Of a DNA stretch of 64,000 nucleotides, positions 1-11,400 are shown one piece after another (the first letter of the stretch is position 1; each line of letters opens with the position of its first letter). The DNA comes from Dyella terrae (lineage in GTDB: Bacteria; Pseudomonadota; Gammaproteobacteria; Xanthomonadales; Rhodanobacteraceae). The stretch spans positions 1 through 64,000 of the forward strand of contig NZ_SIZZ01000003.1 of the NCBI RefSeq assembly GCF_004322705.1, written 5' to 3'. A program made the translations under genes and the position numbers. Below the pieces are notes generated by a model. It saw only the letters and a program-made list of their open reading frames with translations. It did no database searches and was not told the DNA's origin.

Positions 1-93
1 GGTACCACCCGATCCCATCCCGAACTCGGAAGTGAAACGCAGCCGCGCCGATGGTAGTGTAGCTTGCTATGCAAGAGTAGGTCATCGCCAGGG
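1..93 (+). rRNA. rrf: 5S ribosomal RNA, 3' portion (5' end outside window)
   Basis: The opening bases match the conserved 5S core: a CCCGATCCCATCCCGAACTC stretch, then GAAGTGAAACGCAGCCGCGC and a GTAGGTCATCGCC 3' strand that closes the outer stem. Roughly the last 90 of about 115 nt are present. It is presumably the end of an rRNA operon, because a strong terminator follows within about 12 nt. The exact 3' end is estimated from the stem. Confidence 0.9.
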
Positions 94-103
94 GCTTTAT
101 CCT

Positions 104-135
104 AAAACGCCTTCCCTCCAGGGAAGGCGTTTTTC
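104..135 (+). terminator. Rho-independent terminator of the rRNA operon
   Basis: An inverted repeat ACGCCTTCCCT-cca-GGGAAGGCGT with an A-run before and a T-run after lies immediately downstream of the 5S RNA. Confidence 0.85.
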
Positions 136-636
136 TTTGCGCGGAATTCAACAGAAAACTGCCAAGCCACATCACTGAAACACCGCGAAAACGGTGGAAA
201 TGCGCGCGCTCTGCGCGCAGAAATGTACGCATCCAGCACATACATGGCGTGCGCAAAACCCTGGCCGCGCGTGACGCACGCATGGCAAACCCGCAAAGTG
301 CATCAAGCCGCTTCCGCGCGCATGACCAGCACCCGCCAGGCACACAACGCACAAGCCCAAGGCGCGCGAAACATGCGCGAACCATCCCTCAAGATGTTGC
401 TGCCTCATCGCGGCGGCCGACGGTTGGATCCTCGTTCGCCAGCGGATATCGATCCGATCGCACGACCGCTGCAGACCCCGTTCATCAGGACTGCGCACTC
501 GAACTCCGCGGAAGTGCTCGCAACAACCGATTCTGAACTTCGATCTAAAATCCCGAATCTGGTATCGAAATGGCGGCCATCGGTCGCCTATGATGGTCAT
601 CGCACCGACTTCGAACGCAAGGCAGGGGAGGCCTCT
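136..636. other. About 500 bp without a recognised gene
   Basis: No convincing gene was found between the rRNA terminator and the rhomboid gene. The rhomboid reading frame stays open through this stretch, but its translation (rich in Arg, His, Ala) has no rhomboid character and no good ribosome site. I read it as non-coding leader, possibly holding the promoter of the rhomboid gene. Confidence 0.5.
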
Positions 637-1320
637 GTGTTTGTCCAAGTAGAAACCCGACGACGTGCCCGACTGCAATGGGCCACCATGTTGCTGGTCA
701 TTGTGTGCGTGCTGACCTTCATCGGCATGGCATTAATGCCTGCCCGTCAGCGCCTGTCGCTGTTCCTCGAATGGGGCACGGTGCCCGCGAATATCTTCGA
801 CACGCATGAGCCACTGATTCGGCAGATCAGCGATCCATCGCTGCTGCGCCTGCTCACCGCCCTGTTCATCCACGTCGAGTGGCTGCACGTCCTGGGCAAT
901 ATGCTGTTCCTCATCATCTTTGGCCTGCCGGCCGAACGCGCGCTGGGTTCACTGCGCTTCTTGCTCCTCTTCCTGCTCGGAGGCATCTTCGCCAACCTGA
1001 TCGGCGCACTGTCCCTGGCCGGGTCTCATTCGCCGATCATCGGCTGCAGCGGCGCTGTGTCGGCGGTGCTCGGTGCCTACATCGCCCTGTTCCCCCGCGC
1101 GCGACTGGGCCTGGTGCTTCCACTTGGGCTCTACCTTGAGTTCGTGCGAGTGCCCGCCTTTCTCTTGATCGGCCTCTGGGTCTTGCTGCAGCTGCTCTTC
1201 AGCTACGCAGGCCCCAGTTACGGCGCCGTCGTATGGTGGACGCACATTGCCGGTTTCCTGTTCGGCATCGTGTTCGCCCTGCTCTCGCGCAGTTCGATCG
1301 CCCGACGCATGCGCGGATAG
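637..1320 (+). CDS. Rhomboid-family intramembrane serine protease
   Basis: A 227-residue polytopic membrane protein of the rhomboid (S54) family, which cleaves transmembrane substrates inside the inner membrane. The catalytic serine motif GCSGA is at residues 136-140 (Ser138). The partner histidine is in WTHIAGF (His203). The conserved HxxxN (HVLGN, residues 84-88) lies in an earlier helix. About six hydrophobic helices are visible. I chose the GTG at 637 because AGGGGAGG lies 6-13 nt upstream; the longer open frame adds about 138 residues that look non-coding. A DUF1820 gene follows within about 10 nt. The substrate is unknown. Confidence 0.87.
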   Translation: MFVQVETRRRARLQWATMLLVIVCVLTFIGMALMPARQRLSLFLEWGTVPANIFDTHEPLIRQISDPSLLRLLTALFIHVEWLHVLGNMLFLIIFGLPAERALGSLRFLLLFLLGGIFANLIGALSLAGSHSPIIGCSGAVSAVLGAYIALFPRARLGLVLPLGLYLEFVRVPAFLLIGLWVLLQLLFSYAGPSYGAVVWWTHIAGFLFGIVFALLSRSSIARRMRG

Positions 1321-1330
1321 AATGCGCACC

Positions 1331-1657
1331 ATGCGCAGCAACAAACTCTACAAAGTTACCTTCCTCCACCTCGGCAAGAGCTACGTGCTCTATGCCCGCC
1401 ACGTTGCATCCAGCTCGCTTTGGGGATTCACGGAGGTCGGTGATCTGGTGTTCGAGCCGGTCGGCGAAGGCCTGTTGGTCGACCCGACGGAAGAAAAGCT
1501 TCGAGATGAATTCAAGGACACGCGCGTGCTGCACCTGCCGATGCAGGCCGTCATTCGCATCGAGGAAGTCGAGCGCAAAGGTGCGCTCTCGATACGTGAC
1601 GCGGCTGATGGCCAGAAGGTGACGCCATTCCCCATGCCGCCCAAGCCAGTCCGCTGA
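1331..1657 (+). CDS. DUF1820 family protein
   Basis: A small soluble protein of 108 residues resembling the DUF1820 family of gammaproteobacteria, recognised from the N-terminal LYKVTFLHLGKSYVLYARHV pattern and the central FEPVGEGLLVDPTEEKLRDE region. No catalytic motif is evident and the function is unknown. A second in-frame ATG at 1322 lies two bases after the rhomboid stop; I preferred 1331 because family members begin a few residues before the LYKV motif. The gene is probably co-transcribed with the rhomboid gene, although no functional link is known. Confidence 0.75.
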   Translation: MRSNKLYKVTFLHLGKSYVLYARHVASSSLWGFTEVGDLVFEPVGEGLLVDPTEEKLRDEFKDTRVLHLPMQAVIRIEEVERKGALSIRDAADGQKVTPFPMPPKPVR

Positions 1658-1736
1658 GACGCGCCTGCCCAAAGCTCACATCCATTGGACTGCCACCGGC
1701 CGGAAGAAAAGATCCAGCCCAATGCGCCGTCGGCCG

Positions 1737-2462
1737 TTACTTCGCGCCACTCAGCCCATGATGCCGCGCGAAGTGCCGCAGTAACCGTCGCGCAATGGGC
1801 GTGGCCGCCACCTGGCGATAGGTGTGATGCGGATCAAACCCCTCGCTTCGCATCGCATCGCGCTTGCGATGGATATAGGCACGCATGACATCCGCGTTGA
1901 ATTCCGGATGGAACTGCACGCTCAGCGCATTGCTGCCATAGCGCAGCAAATGGTGCGGATCGCGCTCCGATCCCGCTAGCACCGTCGCGCCCTTGGGTAC
2001 TTCCATCACACTCTGTTCGTGCGTGGTATGTGCGCGAAAAGTCGAAGGCAGCGCTGCCGCCAGCGCGTCCTGTCTTGCCGATGACAGGACGTTGATCGGC
2101 AGCGTCCCGATCTCGCGCCCGCCGGGCAAGTAATCCACCCGGCCGCCCAGGGCGTGAGCCATCAACTGATGCCCGTAGCACACGCCAAACAGCGGCAGGT
2201 CAACGTCCATGGCATCACGAATCCAGCCAGCCGTCTCCTCGCTCCAGGGCAAACGCTCCGTCACCATCGACGCCGAGCCGGTAATCAATGCACCCGCCAC
2301 GTCCTTGACCGACGGCAGCTTCTCGCCTCTCTCCACGTCCACAATGCGCAGCTGCGCCGGCGCCAGATCGGCGCCGAGCCGGAACCAATGAGGGAAGTCA
2401 CCGTGTCGTGCGCGGATCGGATCCGGGGCGCGTCCGGTACGAATGATGAGGATCGGTTTCAT
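1737..2462 (-). CDS. Class I glutamine amidotransferase (GMP-synthase-like GATase)
   Basis: A 241-residue stand-alone class I glutamine amidotransferase. The nucleophile motif FGVCYGHQLMAHALGG has Cys95, and the catalytic His-Glu pair is in QFHPEF (His185, Glu187). The family hydrolyses glutamine or gamma-glutamyl compounds. Stand-alone members include gamma-glutamyl-polyamine or peptide hydrolases as well as uncharacterised proteins, so the substrate cannot be named. I took the ATG at 2462, which gives the usual MKPILII beta strand; the frame runs 7 codons further upstream. It ends the transcript that starts with the GspE-like gene, which stops 24 bp upstream. Confidence 0.83.
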   Translation of the reverse strand: MKPILIIRTGRAPDPIRARHGDFPHWFRLGADLAPAQLRIVDVERGEKLPSVKDVAGALITGSASMVTERLPWSEETAGWIRDAMDVDLPLFGVCYGHQLMAHALGGRVDYLPGGREIGTLPINVLSSARQDALAAALPSTFRAHTTHEQSVMEVPKGATVLAGSERDPHHLLRYGSNALSVQFHPEFNADVMRAYIHRKRDAMRSEGFDPHHTYRQVAATPIARRLLRHFARHHGLSGAK

Positions 2463-2486
2463 GCAATGAACGTTCGCTTTCAAAAA

Positions 2487-4310
2487 TCAGTGTGAGGTTT
2501 CGTCAGGCACATCCATCGGCGGCAGGACCGTCAGCACTTCCTGCACCGTAGTCAGTCCCTTCGCCACCTGCATGGCCGCCGAAATGCGCAACGGCCGCAG
2601 GCCCTGCGCCAACGCGGCATCGCCGAAGCGGCCGAGATCCAGCTGCGAAGCAATCAGGCTGCGCAGCTTGGGCGTCATCTGCATCATCTCGTAAACACCG
2701 GTTCGACCGACGAAGCCCGTGTTGCGACATTCCAGGCAGCCCACCGGCTTATAGACGATCTCCGGCACCGGCAAGTTCCAGCCGTGCGTCAGCGCAACCC
2801 ATTCGTGCGGATCCTGCGTCGCCGTTTGCTTGCAATGCGGACACAGCGTGCGCACTAGACGTTGTGCCACCACGCCCGTCAACGTCGACTGAATCAGATA
2901 ATGCGGCACGCCCAGATCGAGCAGGCGCGTCACGGCACTCGGCGCATCGTTCGTATGCAGGGTCGACAGCACCAGGTGGCCCGTCAGCGAGGCCTGCACG
3001 GCCATCTGCGCGGTCGACAGGTCGCGAATCTCACCCACCATGATGATGTCAGGGTCCTGGCGCAACAGCGTGCGCACACCCGCAGCGAAATCCAGGTCCA
3101 GCGCCTGCTGCACCTGCATCTGGTTGAACTCCGGCGAGACCATTTCGATGGGATCTTCTACCGTGCACACGTTCAGTTCCGGCGTCGCCAGATGCTTGAG
3201 CGTCGAATAAAGCGTCGTCGTTTTGCCCGAGCCAGTGGGGCCCGTCACCAACACGATGCCGTGCGGTCGCTCCACCAGTGCGCGCCACAGCGCATCCTCT
3301 TCCGGCGAAAATCCCAGCTGCGAAAAATCCTTCGCCACGATGTCCGGGTCAAAGATTCGCATCACCACCTTTTCACCAAACGCCGTCGGCATGGTGGAAA
3401 TGCGCAGCTCCACTTCGCGTCCCGAGGACGAGCGCGTCTTGATGCGGCCATCCTGCGGACGCCGCTTTTCCGCCACGTCCATGCGCGAAAGAATCTTGAT
3501 GCGCGCCGTCACCGCCGTCATCACCGGCGAGGGCAACTCAAACACCTTGTGCATCACGCCATCGATGCGAAAACGCATGTGGCCCGCTTCGCGACGCGGC
3601 TCCAGATGGATATCCGACGCGCGCTGCTCGAACGCGTATTGCAGCAACCAGTCGACGATATGCACGACGTGGCGATCGTCGGCACCCACCTCGCCGCTCT
3701 TGCCCAGCTCGACCAGCTGTTCGAAGTTGAGGATCGCCGATGAGTCGTAACCACCGTTCGCCTTGGCGTCCTGCGCGAGCTGGATCGAACGCTGCACGCC
3801 GTAAAACTCGACGAGATAGCGGTTGATGTCCAGCGGGCTGGCCACCACGCGCTTCACATCGCGCCGCAGCATGTGCGCCAGGTCCGTCGCCCAGCCGGCA
3901 TCGAACGGCTCGGTCGTGGCGAAAGTCACCTCGCCATGCGCCGCCGCTACGGGCAGGATGCGATGCCGCTGCGCGTACGCATGGCTCACCACCTGCGTGA
4001 CCGCGGCGACGTTGATCTTCATCGGATCGATTTTGAGATACGGCAGCCCGGATTGCGTGGCAAGCCATTCCGTCAGCGCCTCGAGGCTCAGTGGCCGCCC
4101 CGGCTCGCGCTGGTTGGGCAGCTTGGCATTGGCGATCAGCACCAGCGGATGCAGCTCCACCGTACTGCGGCCACCCCTCGAACCCATGCGGACTTCCTTG
4201 GCGTCATCGGCCTTCAGGAACCCGTCGACGACCAGCGCCGCCAGCACGTCTTCCAGCGTGAGGCGCCCACGTCGGCCCAGCAAGGAAGCGATTTGCGGTG
4301 AAGCGGCCAT
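2487..4310 (-). CDS. GspE/PilB-family type II/IV secretion ATPase
   Basis: A 607-residue hexameric assembly ATPase. An N-terminal MshEN/GspE-N-like region (about 1-170) is followed by the ATPase core with Walker [11 protein letters not shown] near 357-366. Downstream lie the Asp box [12 protein letters not shown] and the His box [14 protein letters not shown]-terminal zinc motif has CPHC and CLEC. The protein powers pseudopilus or pilus assembly at the cytoplasmic face of the inner membrane. It is isolated from other gsp or pil genes here, so I cannot tell whether it serves a type II system, a type IV pilus or a third machine. Full length for the family. Confidence 0.86.
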   Translation of the reverse strand: MAASPQIASLLGRRGRLTLEDVLAALVVDGFLKADDAKEVRMGSRGGRSTVELHPLVLIANAKLPNQREPGRPLSLEALTEWLATQSGLPYLKIDPMKINVAAVTQVVSHAYAQRHRILPVAAAHGEVTFATTEPFDAGWATDLAHMLRRDVKRVVASPLDINRYLVEFYGVQRSIQLAQDAKANGGYDSSAILNFEQLVELGKSGEVGADDRHVVHIVDWLLQYAFEQRASDIHLEPRREAGHMRFRIDGVMHKVFELPSPVMTAVTARIKILSRMDVAEKRRPQDGRIKTRSSSGREVELRISTMPTAFGEKVVMRIFDPDIVAKDFSQLGFSPEEDALWRALVERPHGIVLVTGPTGSGKTTTLYSTLKHLATPELNVCTVEDPIEMVSPEFNQMQVQQALDLDFAAGVRTLLRQDPDIIMVGEIRDLSTAQMAVQASLTGHLVLSTLHTNDAPSAVTRLLDLGVPHYLIQSTLTGVVAQRLVRTLCPHCKQTATQDPHEWVALTHGWNLPVPEIVYKPVGCLECRNTGFVGRTGVYEMMQMTPKLRSLIASQLDLGRFGDAALAQGLRPLRISAAMQVAKGLTTVQEVLTVLPPMDVPDETSH

Positions 4311-4462
4311 GCGTCGGTGTCTCCGTCAGGTGTGACCTCAAGGACCGGCCCCGCGCTCCCTGGCGCCGGCAGCGGCCAGAATGCGCCTTTTGGGGCGGTT
4401 TTCCGGCCATGAGCATAGTGCCCGGCTATACTAACCCGCTTTATTCCAGGTCACGGAAAGCC

Positions 4463-5367
<905 letters not shown>

Positions 5368-5371
<4 letters not shown>

Positions 5372-7518
5372 GCGCCGCCAAGTCGCTGTTGATCGAACTG
5401 GGCACCGAAGAGCTGCCGCCCAAGGCGCTGGACGAACTCGCGCTCGCGTTCCGTCGCGGCGTGTGTGATGGTCTCGCCAAGCGTGGCGTGGAAGCGGCGC
5501 TCGACCAGGCCATGGCGTACTGCTCGCCGCGCCGTTTGGCCGTCTATATTCCGAGCGTCGCCACCACGCAGCCGGAACAAACCATCGAACGTCGCGGCCC
5601 CGCCGTCAATGCCGCACTCGACGCCGAAGGCCAGCCCAGCAAAGCGCTGCAAGGCTTTGCTCAGTCCTGCGGCGTCACCGTCGACCAATTGGAAAAACTC
5701 GATACCGACAAGGGCGCGTGGTTCGTCTTCCGCGCCACCAAGCCGGGCCAGGCGGTGGCATCGCTGCTGCCGGAGATCGTCGACGAGGCCTTGAAGGGCC
5801 TGCCTGTCCCGAAGCCCATGCGCTGGTCCGATCACGATTACAGCTTCGTGCGCCCCGCCCACTGGCTGGTCATCCTGCACGGCGCGGACATCATCGACGG
5901 TTCGGTGCTGGGCCTCGAAAGCGGCCGCAAGTCGCGCGGCCATCGCTTCATGCATCCCCAGCCGGTGCACGTCGCCAACGCCGACAGCTGGCTCGAAGCC
6001 ATGCTCGGCGCCAAGGTGCTGGCCGATCCGGCTGAGCGTCGCCAGCGCATCCGTGACGAAGTGGCCAAGGCCGCCACGATCACCGGTGGTCATCCGCAGC
6101 TGCACGAAGGCCTGCTCGACGAGATCGCCAATCTCACCGAATGGCCCGTCGCGATCGCCTGCCAGTTCGAGCGCGAATTCCTCGCGGTGCCGCCCGAAGC
6201 GCTGGTCACCACGATGGAAGCCAACCAGAAGTTCGTGCCGGTCTTCGACGACAACGGCAAGCTCACCGAGCACTTCATCGGCGTGGCCAACATCGAGAGC
6301 AAGGACCCGTCCGAAATCCGCAAGGGCTACGAGCGCGTCATTCGCCCACGCTTCGCTGACGCGAAGTTCTTCTGGGACGAAGACCTGAAAACGCCGCTCG
6401 CCGGCTATCAGGACCAGCTCAAGACGGTTACCTACCAGCAGTCGCTGGGCAGCCTGTGGGACAAGAGCGTGCGCGTCGCGGAACTGGCCCGCATCATCGC
6501 CAACCGCGTTGACGTCGACGCCGGTCAGGCCACGCGCGCGGCCGCGCTGAGCAAGTGCGACCTGCTCACCCGGATGGTCGGCGAATTCCCCGAACTGCAG
6601 GGCGTCATGGGCCGTTACTACGCTGCGCATCACGGCGAAACCGCCGATGTCGCCGACGCCCTCGACAGCTACTACCAGCCGCGATTCGCCGGCGACGCCA
6701 TTGCCGCCGGCAAGGTGGGGCAGGTGCTGGCCGTGGCCGATCGCCTGGACACGCTGGCGGGCATCTTCGCCGTGGGCCTCAAGCCCAGCGGCAACAAGGA
6801 TCCCTTCGCGCTGCGCCGCGCGGCCCTGGGCCTGGGCCGCACGCTGGTCGAGGGCAAGCTGGAACTCGATCTCAAGGCCACCCTGGTCGAGGCGCTCGAA
6901 CTCCTGCCCGAGGCCGCGCTGGCCGCCGGCCTGGAAAAGGGCGCCAAGGCCGGCAAGGCACCGGTACTCGACGCTGGCAAGCGCCGCGCCGAACTCCTGG
7001 GCGAGCTCTACGACTTCATCATCGAACGCCTGCGTGGCTACTACGCCGAGCAGGGCTTCACCGGTGAGCAGTTCGAAGCCGTGCTCGCCGTCGCGCCCGT
7101 GTCGCTGGTGGACTTCGATCGTCGCCTTCGTGCCGTCGCCGAATTCGGTCGTCGCCCGGAAGCACTCAGCCTCGCCGCCGCCAACAAGCGCGTGGCGAAC
7201 ATCCTGCGCAAGCAGGCGGAGGAACCCGGCGCGCAGCCGATCGGCGACACCGTGGATTCGGCGCATTTCGAAGCCGATGCCGAGCGATCCCTCGCACTGG
7301 CGCTCAGCGCTGCGCGTCACGACAGCGCAGCCGCGTTGGCGGCCGGCGATTACACCGCCGTGCTCGCACGACTCGCGCAGCTGCAGGCACCGGTCGACGC
7401 ATTTTTCGACAGCGTGCTCGTCAATGCCGACGATCCGAAAGTGCGTGCGAATCGACTCGCCTTGCTGGGTCAGCTGAAGTCGCAGTTCACGGCTATCGCG
7501 GATATCGCGCGCCTGTAA
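5368..7518 (+). CDS. glyS: Glycyl-tRNA synthetase beta subunit
   Basis: 716 residues, close to the usual length of about 690-700. The N terminus [15 protein letters not shown] and the internal [19 protein letters not shown] block are characteristic. The C-terminal region carries the anticodon-recognition DALR-like fold. It forms the tetrameric synthetase with GlyQ. It is translationally coupled to glyQ by a 4-nt overlap and ends about 70 bp before a strong bidirectional terminator. A second long open frame on the opposite strand is a codon-bias shadow. Confidence 0.97.
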
Positions 7519-7590
7519 ACGAGGGCGCAGGCCACGTCATGTCGAGTGGTGGCATGTCGCAAAAAGCGCGGTTTTCCCGCAGAAAACCAC

Positions 7591-7622
7591 AAAAAAACGG
7601 CAGCCTTCCGGCTGCCGTTTTT
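7591..7622. terminator. Bidirectional Rho-independent terminator
   Basis: A7 followed by CGGCAGCC-ttcc-GGCTGCCG and T5. It sits between the converging glyS and XRE-regulator genes and serves both strands. Confidence 0.88.
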
Positions 7623-7644
7623 CATTGCCCAGGTTGCGATGCCA

Positions 7645-8205
7645 TCAGGCGATGTGACGCCCCGCGCGAACGCGATCGGCCAGGCGATGATTGAATGCGA
7701 CCATCTCGGTGGCAGCCACATCGCTGCCGCCCGGTCCAAGAATGTCGTAAAGATCGGCGAGCAGATCGGCATTGTCCGCAAGGGACAACTGGCTCTCGGC
7801 AAGATCCAGCTCCGACTGCAGAATGCGCAGCGCGGTGTTGAGTCGCTGCGGATCCATCGCGAGCCCGCTCGTCGTCAACGTTTCGGCAGCTGCACCCAGC
7901 TTGCCGCGTCGATGATTGGTGGCACTTTCGGTGGTGGTCTCGCCACTGGCCAGCGCTTCGGTCTGGATCATCGTGCCTTCGCCGGCCACCAGCCACACGA
8001 GCGAGATGCCCATGGTCTTGGCCAGCGTCACGCATCGCGCGCGGGAAGGATCGGTGTTGCCGTCGCGCCAGCTGCGCACGACGCCTTCGGAAAAACCGCA
8101 CATTCGCGCGATCTCCGTGACGCTGCCCACCCGCTGGATCAGGACCTTGATTCGATCAGCGAACGTTGAGGCGTTCGAGACCGTCGTAATAATTTGCGTA
8201 GCCAT
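7645..8205 (-). CDS. XRE-family helix-turn-helix transcriptional regulator
   Basis: A 186-residue DNA-binding protein. The N-terminal helix-turn-helix (about residues 14-70) has the XRE pattern FADRIKVLIQRVGSVTEIAR, then CGFSEGVVRSWRDGNTDPSR and LAKTMGISLVWLVAGEG, which resembles phage-type repressors. The remaining 110 residues are a linker and an alpha-helical tail without a recognised domain. I chose the ATG at 8205 because AGGAG lies 5 nt upstream. It is divergent from the TonB-dependent receptor 285 bp away, so it could regulate that gene; this is inference from position only. Confidence 0.78.
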   Translation of the reverse strand: MATQIITTVSNASTFADRIKVLIQRVGSVTEIARMCGFSEGVVRSWRDGNTDPSRARCVTLAKTMGISLVWLVAGEGTMIQTEALASGETTTESATNHRRGKLGAAAETLTTSGLAMDPQRLNTALRILQSELDLAESQLSLADNADLLADLYDILGPGGSDVAATEMVAFNHRLADRVRAGRHIA

Positions 8206-8257
8206 GGGGACTCCTAGGCAGCCTGGGCACAACTTTCACTCAAAAAGCTTTCGAGCT

Positions 8258-8275
8258 GCTTACTTTCCGAGTAAA
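8258..8275. promoter_or_regulatory. Candidate operator in the regulator/receptor intergenic region
   Basis: An imperfect dyad CTTACTttccgAGTAAAG lies between the divergent XRE gene and the TonB receptor. ACTTTC recurs nearby at 8232-8237 and in inverted form (GAAAGT) about 17 nt downstream. The repeated hexamer fits multiple repressor sites but is only a candidate. Confidence 0.35.
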
Positions 8276-8418
8276 GATTGTTACGAAAGTGTTGACCTTC
8301 ATGTGAACTTCATCTAGGTTCGTACCTTCTTCCGGCCGAGGCCGAAAGAATAGCCGTCACTGAGCGGGGAAACGCACGAGATTCCTTTCGGATTACACGT
8401 GCGAGCGCAGTGGGGGCG

Positions 8419-8443
8419 GTCATTGGAAGACCAATGACTTTTT
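8419..8443 (+). terminator. Leader hairpin with T-run ahead of the TonB receptor (possible attenuator)
   Basis: A perfect 8-bp stem GTCATTGG-aaga-CCAATGAC followed by five T residues, 47 bp upstream of the receptor ATG. By form it is an intrinsic terminator inside the 5' leader. No gene on the plus strand ends before it, so an attenuator is a reasonable reading. Confidence 0.5.
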
Positions 8444-8490
8444 GAGACCTGGTTTTATCCGGGCTTTTCTCGTTAGGGGAGAACAATCTG

Positions 8491-11400
8491 ATGAACTTCC
8501 GCAACACCTACCGGTTGCGTCAGCTGACGCTTGCCGTCGCCATGGGCTTGGGCCTCAGTGGCGTTGCCTTCTCGCAGCAGACGGCGGGCGATATCTCGGG
8601 TACCGCCACCTACGCCGCCGGCGAGATGGTCGTGATCAAGAGCGTCGACTCGGGTCTGACCCGTTCGGTCAGCGTCAATGCTGATGGCAAGTTCCGCGTG
8701 CCGGCACTGCCCAGCGGTCGCTACGAAATCTCGCTCGTCCAGGACGGCAAGACCGTCGCTTCCAGCACGACCACCGTGGTCGCTGGCCAGACTGCCCAGG
8801 TCGCGCTCGGCGCTTCCGAAGCAGCTGCCACCAGCCTGACCAGCGTGACCGTCACCGCCAATGCTCTGCCGGCGATCGACGTGAGCACGGTGGAAACCCG
8901 CACCACGTTCAGCGCCCAGCAGCTCAACCAGCTGCCTGTGCCGCGTGACGCCGTCAGCGTCGCCCTGCTTGCTCCGGGCGCCGTGAAGGGCAACGCCATC
9001 TTCGGCAACCTGCCGTCGTTCGGTGGTTCGTCGGTTGCTGAAAACAGCTACTACGTCAACGGCTTCAACGTCACCAACCTGTACAACAACCTGTCGTTCG
9101 GCCAGGTGCCGTTCCAGGCCATCGACCAGATGGACGTGCAGACGGGTGGCTACGGTGCGCAGTTCGGTTTCTCGACCGGCGGCGTGACCTCGGTCAACAT
9201 CAAGCGCGGTACCAACGAGTGGAAGGGCGGCGTCAGCTGGACCACCGCTCCGAACGCGTTGCGTTCGCAGCCGCCGACGGTCTACCGTTCGAACGGCAGC
9301 ACCTACCGCTACTACGACGACAACTCCGCCACGACCAACACCTACACCGCCTGGATGGGTGGTCCGCTGGTCAAGGACAAGTTGTTCATCTTCGCCTTGG
9401 GTGACTTCACCAAGGGCACCGGCACCACCTACGGTGGCGCTTCGCAGACCAGCACGCGCAACTCGCTGACCGGCGCTTCTGGCTACGACTACTCGTTGAA
9501 GAGCCCGTACTGGGTTGTGAAGGTGGATTGGAACATCACCGACAGCAACCACCTCGAATACACCGGCTTCAACAACACCGATAACACCAAGTACAACTAC
9601 TACTCGGTCAACTACACCGATGGCCTGCCGAGCAAGGCACGCTACCAGGGTGACCTGCACACCAAGTACGGTGGCCAGACCCACGTCCTGAAGTACACCG
9701 GCTACCTGACCGACGACCTGACCCTGACCGCTCAGTACGGCCGCATGGAGAGCAACAACTCCAGCTACACCGTGAGCGCCTCGGGCATCACGTCGCGCTA
9801 CAACGGCGACATCAATGCACCGGCTTCGGGCTGCCCCTGGGTTGCCTACAACGGTGCGCCGTGGGGCGCGACCACCTGCGCCATTACGAGCAGCGTGGAC
9901 GTCTACGGCGGCATGGATACCCGCAAGGCCGGCCGTTTCGACCTCGAGTGGAAGCTTGGCTCCCACACGCTCGGCGGCGGTTACTCGGATGAGCGTTGGT
10001 CGTCGGATGCCGGCACGTCGTACGCCGGTGGCGCCTACCACTACTACTACACCCAGCCGACCCCGACCGATCCTGGCCTCGTCATCACCTACAACTTCCG
10101 TACCGGCGGCGCTGTCGACGTGCGTCAGAAGTCCTGGTATGTCGAAGATCATTGGCTGATCACCGACCGCTTCATGCTGTACGGCGGTATCCGCAATGAC
10201 AACTTCAACAACAAGAACGGTGCTGGCGAAACCTTCGTCAAGCAGGACAACATCTGGCAGCCGCGCCTCGGCTTCTCGTGGGACATCAACGGCGACTCGT
10301 CGCTGAAGCTCTACGGTACCGCCGGTCGTTACTCGCTGCCGATGGCCGCCAACGTCGCTCTCCGCGCCGCTACGGCTTCGCTGTACACCGAAGACGACAG
10401 CCTGTACTCGGGCATCAACCCGGACGGCACGCCGATCATCGTGGGCGAGTTTGGTGGCGAAGGTCACTACGTCTACAACGGTGAAGACGGCAGCACGCCG
10501 AACCCGAAGGCCGTTGCGTCCAAGAAGCTCAAGCCGTACGTGCAGGATGAATACATCCTGGGCGTGCAGAAGCTGCTCACCAGCGACATCAGCTTCTTCG
10601 ACAACTGGACCGTGGGCGCGAAGGCGACCTACCGCAAGCTCCGCAACACGATCGACGACACCTGCGATTCGCGTCCGTTCTACAACCTCGCCCAGCAGAA
10701 CGGCGTGGGCGACGCGTGGCCGGATGAGTGGACCGTTCCGGATGGCATGGGCGGTTGCTGGATCTTCAACCCGGGCAGCGCTCTGAAGCTGACCACCACG
10801 CTTGACGGCACCTCCAAGACCTTCGACGTCACCATCCCGGGCAACCAGCTTGGGCCGGCCGCGAAGCGTTCCTACCAGGGCATCGAGCTGACGGCTGAGA
10901 AGACCACGGACAAGTACTACGTCAACGCGTCGTACACCTGGGCTCGCAGCTACGGCAACACCGAAGGTCTGGTGAAGTCGAACAACGGTCAGGACGATAC
11001 CGGCACCACCGCCGACTTCGACTTCCCGGAGATCATGAAGGGTGCCAACGGCTACCTGCCGAACGACCGTCGCCATACCTTCAAGCTGTACGGCGCCTGG
11101 AAGTTCACGCCTGAGTGGTCCGTGGGCGCCAACATGCTGGTGCAGTCCGGCACGCCGATCAGCTGCTACGGCGGCGGCGGTGGCACGCTCGACACCCACT
11201 TCGGCTACAGCGGCCAGTGGCACGTCTGCAACGGCAAGGTCTCGCCGGAAGGCGGTTCGGGTCGCACGCCGTGGGTGTGGACCTTCAGCCCGAACGTGAT
11301 GTACTCGCCGGCATGGGCCAAGGGCCTGAGCATGCAGTTGTCGGTCATCAACCTGTTCAACAACGACACCGAAACGTTCGTGTTCGAACAGTCTGAAGGC

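Noticed and set aside
223-636. N-terminal extension of the rhomboid frame
   Set aside because: The 138 extra residues are basic and low-complexity, and an excellent ribosome site sits before the GTG at 637.
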